Shown in pieces: positions 25,130 through 37,077 of a stretch of 64,000 nt of DNA (its first letter is position 1; each line of letters starts with the position of its first letter). The position numbers and the translations under genes were made by a program. Source of the DNA: Triops longicaudatus (Eukaryota; Arthropoda; Branchiopoda; Notostraca; Triopsidae); the NCBI GenBank assembly GCA_022885665.1, contig JAGQDJ010000260.1, forward strand, positions 1,054,001 through 1,118,000. The letters are read 5' to 3'. Below the pieces are notes generated by a model. It had not been told where the DNA came from, did no database searches, and saw only the letters and a program-made list of their open reading frames with translations.

Positions 25130-26515
25130 TCACGCCCGTTTGCTGTACATGACGTCACTGCTAGCTCACCATTGTAGTATGCACGTCTTTGAGCGTCTTT
25201 TTTAATGGATTTTAGGCGTCTTATAAAGTCATCTTATGGAAGTCTCTTTACATACATGTGCTACTTGCGTAGTGTGTAATTGCACCTGCGATGTATTCTC
25301 TTCTTCGACTGCTTTAGCGGATTTAATTATTGAAGTGCGTTAGTGCATTGTGAACTTGGTAACGTAGACTATATTGAGTTGCTTATTTGTCAAAATGTTT
25401 ACTGTAAGAAGATTGTCCTTCTTTCAGAAGGAAGTGCAACGTAACCAGGAGCACCATTTCTTAATGCAGCCTTAGGAAGTGTGAAAAATACGAGAAGTAT
25501 AGACAACCTTCGCCATTACTTTCGTCAGAAAATGATTACTGAATGGTACTTTTGCGCAATCCGGTACAGAAAATCTCAGTTTTTTATTATTATTATTATT
25601 ACTTTTTTTCCCACTACCGCTGCCGCAAGAATTTCAAAATCAGTAACGAAAAATCTATGTTACTTTTACCCGCAAGCGGTAAATAATTTTGTTACCGCAT
25701 ACAGCTCTGATCTTAATTACGAACGGCGGAAAGCGTTTTTTTTTTCTAGGAAAACAAAATCGATAAGATGTTAGGTCTCTAAGAAGAGTTACTTCGTTCA
25801 CCCTTACTTAAGGATTGAAGGAGGCAAAAGAGAGAAAAATTCCGATTCTACGAAGAAAGTAAAATTAAATATTTTTTCCCTTCACTTGGCTTTGGAGTGA
25901 TCACAGTTTACGAGACGAGATATGACCTAGCTTTGAAAGTATTTGGAAGGTCCCAGTGCTTTGGGTCTATGCAAATGGGTATTGAAAAACTCGAAAGCTC
26001 CTCGAAGCATTTTGGCCATCTTCTTTTTCAAAACTGGCATTACAATCCCAAAAGAAGAACCCGATTTCGATCGCGTTTGAAATTCAGTTTTGCTCCTGTC
26101 AAGAAAAAAGTTTTTACCTGCTTATCGGCTTCATCTCCTTCCTACGTGTGAGGCATGTCAAGCCAAACGACGTCTTATATACACGTACGCGTGCACTGAA
26201 GACGGCCGAGTTGCTGAAAAAGCTTACGAAGCATTAAGATTTCAAGGGATCAACTACTGTATTTTCCGCTCGTTTTGGGCCAACGCACGGTTGTCACGCA
26301 CCTTACATTACTAATCAATTCAGTCCTCGCTACCGGCAGCAGATCTATCCGTATGTCAGTTACCGCACGAACACACACGAGACATCTGGAACTGAACACT
26401 AGGTCTTTCACGGCACAGCAGCGAAACGAATTAATTTCCCGTGTCAGTAAATTCAGGCGCGCTTGTTAGATTATTCTCCACGGTGCGCGGCAGGCTAAAT
26501 TTTCACCGTTAATGA

Positions 26516-26728
26516 TCACAGCAGCTTGAACCTTGACCTGAGCTCATCTAAAGTGGACTGAATCGAAGTCGCCGGTCTGGAGATCGGAACAAGGACAATC
26601 AAGGGAAAAGCAGCCAGGAGAAACAGGGCCAGACGCGGGTGAGATACTGCGCATGTTGGTTTGACCACGACTGTTTTAGCACTGGCGATGCAGGCACACC
26701 AACGAACATGCCTCAACTTGCACAACAC
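26516..26728 (-). CDS. Uncertain 70-aa ORF with hydrophobic segment
   Basis: An open frame in a small GC-rich island containing LALFLLAAFPLIVLVPI followed by a polar tail. No family is recognised and no exon chain continues from it. It is recorded because its form is like that of the 23.4-kb ORF on the same strand. Confidence 0.13.
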   Translation of the reverse strand: MLCKLRHVRWCACIASAKTVVVKPTCAVSHPRLALFLLAAFPLIVLVPISRPATSIQSTLDELRSRFKLL

Positions 26729-29700
26729 TGAACTCCGGGTTGCGCCCCCGAAAGCAAAGCTTCTTACTTGGCTGAGGACGGTGGCGAGGGTGGCGGGGAA
26801 GGGGACGTAGAAAAATGAGCTTGAAAGCTCCTTTTGTGCTCAACTTAAAGAACGGTTCTTCTGGCCTGAGCAACGAGCGATGCAAAGGTCACAACAGCAC
26901 AAGGCTCTCATTGCTTAAGCAAAGTCAGCTTGGTGTTGTGCAAATTTATGGAACACCCGCCCTTAAATTATTGTTAAGAAAGGGAGCTATTTTGAGCTTT
27001 TTTAAGCAGCTTTCGATGTTTCTTTTTATCTTCGTCTCGTTATGTTTCCCATTCCTCCTTTTTCGTAGAGAAAAGCTCGCTTAAAAAAATAATTTAAGAT
27101 TTTATCTGCCTCGTGTTTCTGAATCCCGAAGGTTTAATCGTACCATAATTGCTGAGACCGTTTTTCAAGCACCCAATGTTCCTTGCAAACTTTAGTGTAC
27201 TTAAACCATTAAGCGAGCTGACATTATGTTTCAGGGTCTTGAAACTTTTATTACACAGAATTAACATTTCGGGATGTAATCGGATATGCTCCAAAGGGGA
27301 AAAGAAACGTGTAAGGAGTCGTTACTTGCTTCAACTTTTTCATTTAATTTCTCGAGCAGACTTTCCCTTTGCCGCTGCATCACTTACTTAGCGAGCTACA
27401 GCCTGTGCTAGAAATGTTTGTTTCTTTCAGCAGAATAAAGCTTGTGTTCTACTTGAGAGCCGCAGAAAGTACAGATTTTTATTATGTCGGGTGGCTAAAG
27501 TTTCGTTGCTGCGTCAATTCTAAGTTGACTGTCTAAGCATTACATCAGTTGTTGCGAATGATATGGGTTTCTTGTCCAAGATGGTAAATGACAACAGTCT
27601 AGTGATTCCTTTCGGAAAGCGTACTCTTGTATCTTTACATATGGAAAATTATCTACTTATGTAAACACCCATTATGTCACTAAAGTTTAAATAACAAAAT
27701 TGAGTTCTAATTGCCGTTTACAGGAAATCATTCGTGGCTTAAAGAAAGAGTTTATTTCTCCGCTTTAACCGCGTGACGGCGGCTAGTTTGCTTTTGTGGT
27801 CAGAAAAACAACTATTTTTTCTACTTTTCTTACGCAGGGTGGAATTGCGTTATAACAAGACAACAAGAAATAGTGCAAATTTCGCACTCTGAACTCTGCA
27901 CAAGAACCATATAGATTGTTCCGCAATAGAAAGTCTTTAAAATAAAAACGTAATTACATAAAACAAATATTGAATACCTAGATACATAATTACCAATTTT
28001 ACGAGCACTACCTCAAATATCAACATTTATTTTATGGTGAAATTAGTCACGATACACGCTAAATCAGCCCTCACGAGCTCCGCACGAGCGCGTTCTTCAC
28101 GGTGGGCTGCAAACCGGGGAATGTCATCCACCAATGCTGCTTTAGAACGTTTTCAATGAGCTGACGTTCTTAAGAAAGTAATAAAGCTGCTTTTGAAAAT
28201 GGTGAATATAATTTCATGTTGTCCGTGGGTGTTAATCCGACGTTGAACACACATCATTTCAACGGAAGCGGGCGGCAACTAAAAGAAGTGGATAATCACT
28301 GACGTAGACCTAACTACAGCCTACTCAAAAAACTATTAGTTAAATGAGATTTTCCAAGGGAGGCGGAGTTCAGAATCTCGTAAGCTTAATGGAAGTGAGT
28401 ACGGGAACATTTTCCCTTAAAACGTAATACGCGTATTGAAAGGTTAACGTTAAATTAGCTCGCAGCAGGGTATTTAATAGAATATGATGAATATAATTTC
28501 TCCCTTTGCCTAATTAGTAATTTATGCAAGACAAGGCGCAAATGAGAAAATCACGCCTATCGAGGCATGCTTTAATTTGCATGCGTTAATAGAAATACGC
28601 ACCTTGTGTTTAAAAAGGTTAATATGCTCTTCCTGAAGGTAAAGGATAATCAGAGTTATTCTCTGAAAGAGTACAACCAAAGGTTCATTAATAACCCAGT
28701 ATCGATTTTTTGTTCACCTATAATTTACGCGTTGGTAGATTTTACAGCCCTAAAATTCGTCACAAGCTGTCGACCAATTTGTTTAATTCCGCTGTTGTGC
28801 AAAAATTTACTGTCGCTGTAAGTGGCTTGCGCATTATAATTTCCCTCTATTCACGGACGCCATTACGTATTGGCCAGCTTGAAAAGGCAGGACGATGTTG
28901 TAGCTATCCAAAGACGGCTGCGTTACACCTTTATGAAGCTGTTGAAATTAAACCATTACTCATTTTAACATCTCGTGCTGCAAAATTCATCTACTAACCT
29001 ACGTAAAGTTGCAGTCCAGTGTAACCCTTTTGGCAAGAACGTATTTCAGGAATATCCGTTTCAATGTTACCTACGTTTTAACCGCGTAAAAGGAATTCCA
29101 TTAAACAGAGGGCGGGTAAATGGAGGGATTCCTGTATCCAGTCCTCGGTCCTTTCACGTCAAACAGCCACTTACTCCTAACACAGTCGGTGTGGAAATCA
29201 GCATGCAAAGTATAGGAGGAATGACAAGACGGACGAAAACTCGTTATGGCGCTCTTCATAAGAATGAAATGACAATAAACGAACTAAGGTGGGAAAGGTG
29301 GAAGATATAAGTAATGTGGACTAACGCTGATGACATGCGACGCGCTCGCTAAAGATCCTCACAGGCGTTGTGAACCCCAGATCAGCTTCTGTCGTTCCTT
29401 GTGATAAAGGCTATACAAGCATTTTATGCGCGAGAGGACAGATAAAAGCCCAACCCCTTTTGGCTTGGCTGCTGACACAAAGCAAAGATGAAGGAGTGAA
29501 GGAAAAGCCCACACGAAGAAGGGAGAGAAAGCACTATTCACAATGCAGACGCTCCCAGGGGTCGCACGCCAACGTAGGCTTCCCTTCGTTGCCTTTGAAT
29601 GGCTTGAGAGATCTGCAACAATGCTACAAGTTTCACTTGCCCTGTTAAGATTAAACTTCCTTGGCGGTGAAAACGCCCAGAAGTACGCCAACTGCCTTGC

Positions 29701-30338
29701 TTGCGTCCGAGCTGTGTTGGCTAGGGTAATGAAGGTAAGAGAGTGCAACTAGAGCAGCCAAGGGTGAGAATTGTTGCACGAGTATGTGAGCACTTTGTCA
29801 CAAAAATGAGCCGTATAAATCCAAGTAACGCTATACTGCAATGGCGTTCTCGCATGACTTTACAGCAACTTCTGCCAGAGCAAGATAAGTGGGGAAACGA
29901 GGGATAGAAACGTAAGGTCGAAAACCGGATTTAGGACATGAATGACGTCCATTACGAACATTCACTCTTCATTGCTGTAATGTCGTCGATGGTTTTCTGT
30001 GGGTCACGATGGCAAGAAATCAAAAAGATGGATCTGCTGAAAGAATCGTATTCTGCCTAATCTGTTACAAGGCAAGATGGAGGAGCAAGGTTACTTTACT
30101 GAATGCGCATTTCTGACCAAGTTCGATCCATCCGTGTTATATATTCTGTTTTATTCCGGTGTTAATGTCCTTTCAGTAATTCCTGACTTTTGTAGCTGAG
30201 CATTTATTGATATTTCTTTTATTCTGAACGTTTTGTGGGGGATTTATCTCCGCTTAGAAATTGTACTGCAACTGACCAATAATATCAGTTATTTCATTTG
30301 CGAGACAGTAATCGTGCATTATAGTTTGCTTTATATAG

Positions 30339-30605
30339 TGTTACGTTCTACTCCTTTCATATCCGTTTATTCGTAACTTCAGTACAAAATCACACAAAAC
30401 ACTCTCCTTCTCGTGCTTTCTCTCACTTTACGTTCACAACAATCAAATTTCACTCTCAAGAAACGTAACTGACTTAAAGGAAGGTCAAAAAGGAACTCTA
30501 CATTACAGGCTCGGTGCAGGGAATTTCATTCTTACCACCAATGAATCTTGGGATTCCTTGTTGGGCGGCTACGAAATTGACTGTTGGGTAATAACGAACG
30601 CCACA
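30339..30605 (+). mobile_element. Interspersed TG...CA element, copy 3 (267 bp)
   Basis: It starts TGTTACGTTC and ends GAACGCCACA, with a perfect ATAG duplication at 30335-30338 and 30606-30609. Nearly identical to copy 1, which implies recent activity or gene conversion. A frame equivalent to that of copy 1 stays open through most of the element after a 1-nt deletion near its start. Confidence 0.88.
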
Positions 30606-31106
30606 ATAGTCAGTAGGTACGAAACCGATGACAATGAAGTTCGATCGCGGCTTTTTTTGTTAGTTATCCCTTCACGTATTCAAACTATATGCCAAGAATC
30701 TCAGAGAGTAGATAACTATGTCACAGCACTTTTTGCGCGCCACAGTCACCATGTTTGCTTGAACCGTCTTCGGAAACATGTCCAATTTCCTACGTTCTAT
30801 TTTGTGTTTAATCTCAGGTCCTTGAGAACGGCTTCCATGTTTGGGGAGAAACCGAAGCCAAGAATTCTTTTCTCGATCGTTTCAAGGATTCGTGACCGAC
30901 ACACACGCAAAATACGGCCTGTGTCCCACGGAAGCTTGAACAGGAGTGCAAAAAGAAAAGCCGTTAAAATATTTGCCTTTGTTTTCTTTCTGGCGCTGTT
31001 TTCCGGTGTAGGTAATGTACGTTCGTGTTCAGCAAATCGTTTGTGTGCTACTAGCGAGATATTCATTTTCTCGAACTGGAAAGAAAGCTGTAGAAAAACA
31101 GCCTGA
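30558..31106 (+). other. 182-codon ORF running out of element copy 3, probably fortuitous
   Basis: The frame starts inside the 3' end of element copy 3 and continues 500 bp into unique DNA. It is the longest open frame in the desert. The sequence is basic and Arg/Ser-rich with one hydrophobic stretch (AFVFFLALFSGV). No domain is recognised. The start inside a repeat and a competing minus-strand ORF argue against a real gene. Confidence 0.12.
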
Positions 31107-31358
31107 TCGAGGATCAAAAACTATAATTAAAAAAATAGTTGTGGATAAATCTGCTTATATTTGGGGTTTCACTCTGTTTTGACGTCCTTTACGGTGCATT
31201 GCCTGTGAGATGAATTTCTGCTTCATACATTTTATCTCCTCATTTAAATTCAGATTATTTCTTATTAAATTAAATATATTTTGTTTAGCATCCATTTTCT
31301 TTTAGAACGCTCAGAGTTTGAACGCTTGGTGTCTCTTTATGGATAAGACTTTTTCTTT

Positions 31359-31425
31359 ATTTATTTTATTTATTTTTTATTATTTTTTATTATTTTTTAT
31401 TTTTTCTTTATTTTTTTTATTATGG
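31359..31425. repeat. TTTATT/TTTTTATTA low-complexity tract
   Basis: Imperfect tandem T(3-6)ATTA units with no coding potential. The phrase 'atggataagact' occurs on both sides of it (about 31339 and 31421), so the tract may have expanded within a short duplication. Confidence 0.6.
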
Positions 31426-32972
31426 ATAAGACTATTATGTGTCTATGCTACGAACAAATATTGCTGGGTAGTAGCTAGGACGTAATGTGCACCTAGGCTG
31501 TTAGTGTACCTAGTGTATAAAGTAGTCATGCTGGAATAGTGCAATTTCGACACCCCTCCAGGTCTTAATTTCCGCTGCATAACAAATTGTTGTTATGTTT
31601 CCATTTTTCTCCCCTTTTTCTGCAGTTTTGTTTACGCTGATTGAGTCTTCATACGTCATAGCAAGTGATGGATAAGTTTGATCGAAAACCTGGGCTTACA
31701 GCTTGAAACTTGTTCATAAGCTAGCACATTTTTACTACGAATTCACATTCAGATGAGATACGAATTGCGGTAGATTCGCACATTCGTAACTTAGTACTTT
31801 AGGAATTTTTGGCTAATACGGCTCCATTATACATTCGCGATGGAGAATATGCTCTTTCTCACTGAATAAGCGATTTCGCTGTCCATGCCGTAAGTGCAGG
31901 AAGAAAAGAAGAGTTTGTCAGCGATCTATTAAGTTGGTTTTCAAGTCAGAGATGACTTTTTCCAGACTCAGTGAATTATTGTTCGGGAATTTGAAATTCA
32001 TAATTTTCTGAGGGATCTCGATTGTGTATGTCCTTCGCTTTGACAGTTCTTTCTTCATGGCCTTGTACTAAGCTGGGATTTGGGAACTGGAAGCTTCTGT
32101 TTTATAACGTTTCTGAATTTGAACATTCCCACTGGAGGGAGACTTCGTATTTTTTCTATTCTTACGAGAACTTATCTTCATTTTAATTTTTTTTTTCGCT
32201 TTGGAGCACTGGCATATTTTGCAGTCTTCCTTTTCCTCTGTCATTCTCCTTTTTCAGTCAGTGAGCTGCCGGAATCATACTTAAGATTGAACAGCTAGAG
32301 CAGCAGTCGGCCTATCGGTTATTGCTAAACTGGCAGATCTATAAAACGGACACGAGCGGGCACGCTCGATAGGGCTTCGTGCTTGAATGTGGGTATGATA
32401 ATCGCTGTATTTGTACTACTTCCCTTCATCTAGGAATCCATGCTCATAACATGAGCAGACAAACTAGAAGAGCTTCCAAGTCAGCCTCCGAAATAACGTA
32501 TTGCATTAGTAAACACCGATTTCAGAAAAGGACGAACGCTCACTCCAGGACACCTCCATTTGGCATCACTCCACGGTATATATTATTCTGCCCGTAACGT
32601 TCTTGCCATGCTTTCTTTGTATCTACCAAGTGTACTTGGGTGTATTTGTTATTGTTCAGCTCATTGCCAATTTAGAGTGTACTACGCTCCCTAATGTAGC
32701 AATTTAACGCACTAAGGTTTATGCATAAGTCGCAGACAACGTAAGATGAGCTATGCTAAAAAGTAACGCACTTCCTTATGTAAGCAATAATTGTAACGCA
32801 GACTTATTTTTAAAGTATCCATAAATGTTTGCATGAAAAACTTGAACTAATGCTGAACTAATTCTAACTTGATAAGCGAGAAACGATCGAGCCTAGTTAT
32901 GCATATAAAATGAAAACAAAGTTAGATAAATTAGTAAAAAGCGTGAGAACACCCGCAAAACGTCACCGGCAT

Positions 32973-33009
32973 CGAGCAAAGCTCACGCCGACGAAAGAAA
33001 TTAAAAAAA
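32973..33009 (+). repeat. Short dispersed repeat ending in poly-A, copy a
   Basis: CGAGCAAAGCTCACGCCG followed by AYGAAAGAAAT and an A-rich tail. It is shared with the inverted copy at 39396-39434. The 37-bp match with an A-rich end resembles the 3' tail of a SINE or LINE, but the rest of such an element is not recognisable. Confidence 0.5.
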
Positions 33010-34529
33010 GTCACGGGTTTTCACACACATGTCTAATACGCCCCTATATAAAACACAGGATTTCCTGTTCGTAAATATTTTTTTCCGGCGCGTAATTAAT
33101 CGAAGTAGAAATTAAATATCTCAGAAGATGACAAATATTGATCGATTTTTTTTTTTTAGTTTTTGTAACCCAACAGGGAAATGCATCCTGCTCTCGCAAC
33201 CTAATCACACAAGATGACAGTGGAAAAATAGATGGCGCCTGCAATGCCATCTATAGGAATGTGTAGTCCCCAGCTCAGGTGCACATTCATTGTTTTGCGA
33301 AGAAACATTCAATAAGGATAAACTTTATTATGGTACCGCAGCCCTTTTCTACACGTGTAAATAATGGTAAAATTTACGAGGCGTTTTCACTGAACTAGTC
33401 AACCGCGCAAATGAGGAATTTAAGGTATACTTCACGTCTAGAAATGGACTCAAACCTCAAATCCAAATAGGAAAAGAAACCCGTAAAATAGAGTTACAGT
33501 CAAATTGTGCATGGCGTCAAAAATATGAGCGGTAATCTTGAAAAAAAGGAATTTTGATTGTTCAAAAGAAGCATGACATCATTACAACAGGACAGATCCA
33601 ATTTCCTCGCCGAGAAAGTTGACAATCTCTCGTAGCTTCGGTATCTGCCTTTTTTACCAACAGTAATTTCATCACCAACAAACAGAACTGTTCGTTTTCT
33701 CTTTTACGTTTCTTACGCATAAGATACAACGTTTCGGAATTTGCGTTATCTGGAGATATCAAGTTGTGCACATTTTTTTTTTAGTTCAGATTCGTGAAAT
33801 CTTTGCATATCGGCATGTTTTTGTCATCTTTTAGTTAGCCAATTCGGAATAATTTACAGCTGATCTAGGTTTAGCCTTATACGTACATGCTTATACGAAA
33901 CCTGGGTTCCGTGCTTTGGATGTTTTAAAGCCAGGATTTGCAGAAATGGGCTAACAGTCTTCTCGCAGTGAACTCGACGATAAGTGTTGGCGGGTAAAGT
34001 AAAATCCTCGTGGCATTAAGGAGAGCTAAAGCTTCAGCATTCATTATAAAGAAACAAAAAGAAGCCATTGGCACTGAAAAGAGATGCAACCTGCAGCACC
34101 CTGAATCATTGATTTGCCTATGGCGACGGGCCCCGTATGTTTTCTGCACATATAAATTATTCGTTTACGAGGGATTAATAAAAAATTAAAAGTTTCTTAG
34201 AAAGAATTCTTCTGGGCTTACATCCATGGGTGCGCTCCTTTTCATACACGCTACAGCAGTTTTTCTTGCCGGATTAAGGATTCAGAGACCGCTAAAGCGG
34301 GAAAGAAATAATGAAATGAATTTGAGCTCTATATCGAGGCTTGCTCTTGGGACTGACTGAAACAATTTTAAGAAAAGTGTTATTTTATTGGTTAAATTTG
34401 TTACTCTATACGTCAAGCAAAGGGTGTTCCAGACGAAGTCGTTTTCAATCCTTTCCTATTCACATCAGCTTGAGGTGACATGCTCTCAGAAATCGCGCTA
34501 CTCTATGCTGAAACACTTCAGGACAAAAC

Positions 34530-34555
34530 AAAAAAAAAAAAAAAAAAAAAAAAAA
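34530..34555. repeat. Poly-A tract
   Basis: 26 uninterrupted A in otherwise unique intergenic sequence. No target duplication or source element was recognised. Confidence 0.7.
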
Positions 34556-36469
34556 CCTACAAGACTTTGGCAGGTACCTTTTTTATAAGAAAGAGTGACA
34601 AAAATAACATTTAAAAATAAGCTTGTTGCTAAGACTTGGTTCACTTCTTGGCTCACTTTTTCGCATTTCTTTCGATCAGTAAAGCATGCGTTGGGTTGTT
34701 AATATTAACAGGACATTATTCTCACAAGATTGACGAGGAAAACAGTCCACTGGAATTGCTTCGCATGGCTACTAAACTCATTACTTCCTAAGATGTTTAC
34801 TATTAGCCATAAATACATAATCAACTTTCGCCCTCTAGCTTTCTTCTCTGGACACACCGACAAAACACCTTTACTCATATATTCTTTTACTTTTTCAAAA
34901 CCATTTGATCTTTTCTGCACAACTTGAAAAGTGAAGAAGTACGCAATTGGAGAGGTTATTACGACTAACCCCATAATCCACTTGGAGAAACTTTTCAATG
35001 GTGATTAGCCACACTCGAGATCCTTTTCTCTTCTACAGTTTGTTCCAGCTCGGCTAGATAAGATTCCCTTTTTTCTTTATATGGCTTAAGGAGCTCAAAC
35101 CGTTCTGTGTTACGGGCAGCGAGGTTGGGTTTTAGGAGTGAGTGAACTCCGTAATTCCCGTTAGGGTGCAAGCTGCTGCAGTGCATAACAGCTTTGTTGA
35201 AGGCTGTACGGCAGACAAATATACACTTCTTTTGCGAGAGCTACTTCTTATTAAAAATTTAATTTACTGAATTTTGAAACTTCGACGATGTACCTAACGG
35301 CTTCATATAAAGGTCTCAAAGGTTTCGTTGTTTATTTTGATGACAGGGCACCAACAAGTAGCCTTATTAAAATGTTTCTCCTTTGTTAACAAGATTTCAC
35401 TGGCGTTCGATAGCTAAGCCATTTAGCGATATTGATTACTGTAATTGAGAACTTGAGTGTGGACGGATTGGTCAAAGCTGCTGACGGAGTTCTGATGGTT
35501 TGATTTTACTTTTTTCTTATTTTAGTTTTGCCAACTACAGATGTGGGGTCTATTGAACCCATTTTGGAGGTTTGGATATCGGATTGGAACTTGCTTTTGT
35601 CAAGGTTATCAATTTCTGACAGAGCCAACGGGAATGCTTATTTCTAAGTAATTTCAGAACTTTATGACAGTAAATTTCGCTATAAAAGTAAATAACTGAA
35701 ACATATAAGCAGTTCTTTTTCGCTTAATTACAGATCTCAATCACTAATAAGAAGTCATCGTGACCTGTCCCCAGACAAGTGTATTTTTCCAATCGTCTGT
35801 GACTCAATGCGAATCTTGGAAGTTCCGTTAAGCAAAAGAATGTGTACGTGCTTTACTATTGCCGAATATCACGCCTTGCAGAACTAACTACTCCACAAGA
35901 GCATTCACATGGAACTATTGTGGATATTGAAATTAACCTGGTAATAGTCGAGGCTAATAGGGAAAAATACTATCATTCAAGTAGGCTTTGAATTTCTTCG
36001 CATCCTATTGTAGCTGTCGGAGAACTTCTCTCAGCAGAGCGTTACCATGGAGAACTGCTGTTTGAGAGCGACAGACTACTTTGACTTTCATGCTTGACTA
36101 AACTAAATAACCGGCTCTGGTGTAATCTTCAGTAGACGGGTAAAGTGGCCATAAGTGTTTACGCCGTAATCTTAAGCGTTAACAATGAGAAACGTGACGA
36201 AAATACTAGAAGTTGTTGTCGTCTTTTCTTGGAAAATTAGACTCGGATCACTACGAATGTCCGTAAATTGTTTTGCAACGATGTATCGAGAGGTGGTGGG
36301 ACGGGTCACGTGCACTGGGCGCCATTTTGGAAGCCGCTCTTTCAGGACAAATATTAAAATCTTAAGCTATTTCTCCCCATACATATACACATGGAGCACA
36401 AAATCCTGCAAAAATTTATTCGAAAGTTGAAAGGCTCCGACTGTGTTTCGTTTCTTAATATACTTAATA

Positions 36470-36560
36470 TCTTAATACACTGTCCTATGTTAAATAATGA
36501 TAAATATTAATAATGATAAATAATAATACACTATGATAAATATTACATAGTGAAATAAAA
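36470..36560. repeat. AATAATGATAAAT-type microsatellite
   Basis: Imperfect tandem units of 'aataatgataaat' and 'acactatgataaat' lie just upstream of element copy 4. This is noncoding simple sequence. Confidence 0.6.
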
Positions 36561-36828
36561 TTGTTTTAAACATATTTACGTGAAATTTTAACTGCCACCA
36601 GCATAAAATGGCCAAGAGCAGTTATTCCTCACGACACCCCTCATGAGCGCCACTGAATTTAGGACCCGCACCGCGGCAGTCCGTTCGAAAGTCACGAAAA
36701 TTAAGCTTCATTTCCACTCAAGCATGTTGCGGCACCCCAACGAAGGATCCGCGGGACGTCAGTCCGCCGCAGCGTATATTTTAAGAACCATTGCTCTTGC
36801 ACGTGCTCTTTCCAGAAAGGCCCATTAC

Positions 36829-37077
36829 TATGGCGTTCGTTATTACCCAACAGTCAATTTCGTAGCCGCCCAACAAGGAATCCTAAGATTCATTGTTGGT
36901 AAGAATGAAATTCCCTGCACCGAGCCTGTAATGTTCAGTCCCTTTTTGACCTTCCTTTGAGTCAGTTGCGTTTCTTGAAATTGAAATTTGATTGTTGTAA
37001 ACTGAAAGTGAAAGTTAGTACGAGAAGGAGAGTGTCTCTGTGTGGTTTTGTATCGGAGTTTCGTTTAGAACGTAACA
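36829..37077 (-). mobile_element. Interspersed TG...CA element, copy 4 (249 bp)
   Basis: Read on the minus strand it starts TGTTACGTTC and ends GAACGCCATA (one change in the terminal CACA). A perfect TTAC duplication is at 36825-36828 and 37078-37081. It shares the ACTCCGATACAAAA segment with copy 2 but lacks that copy's internal expansion, and has lost a short 5' segment compared with copies 1 and 3. Confidence 0.85.

Noticed and set aside
29359..29752. GC-rich segment with ORFs on both strands
   Set aside because: The open frames mirror each other and show no domain or splicing; composition alone explains them.
17925..30605. Copies 2 and 3 of the element, both in plus orientation, as the two LTRs of one 12-kb retrotransposon
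   Set aside because: They carry different target duplications (CTAT and ATAG), belong to different subfamilies, and nothing between them resembles gag or pol.
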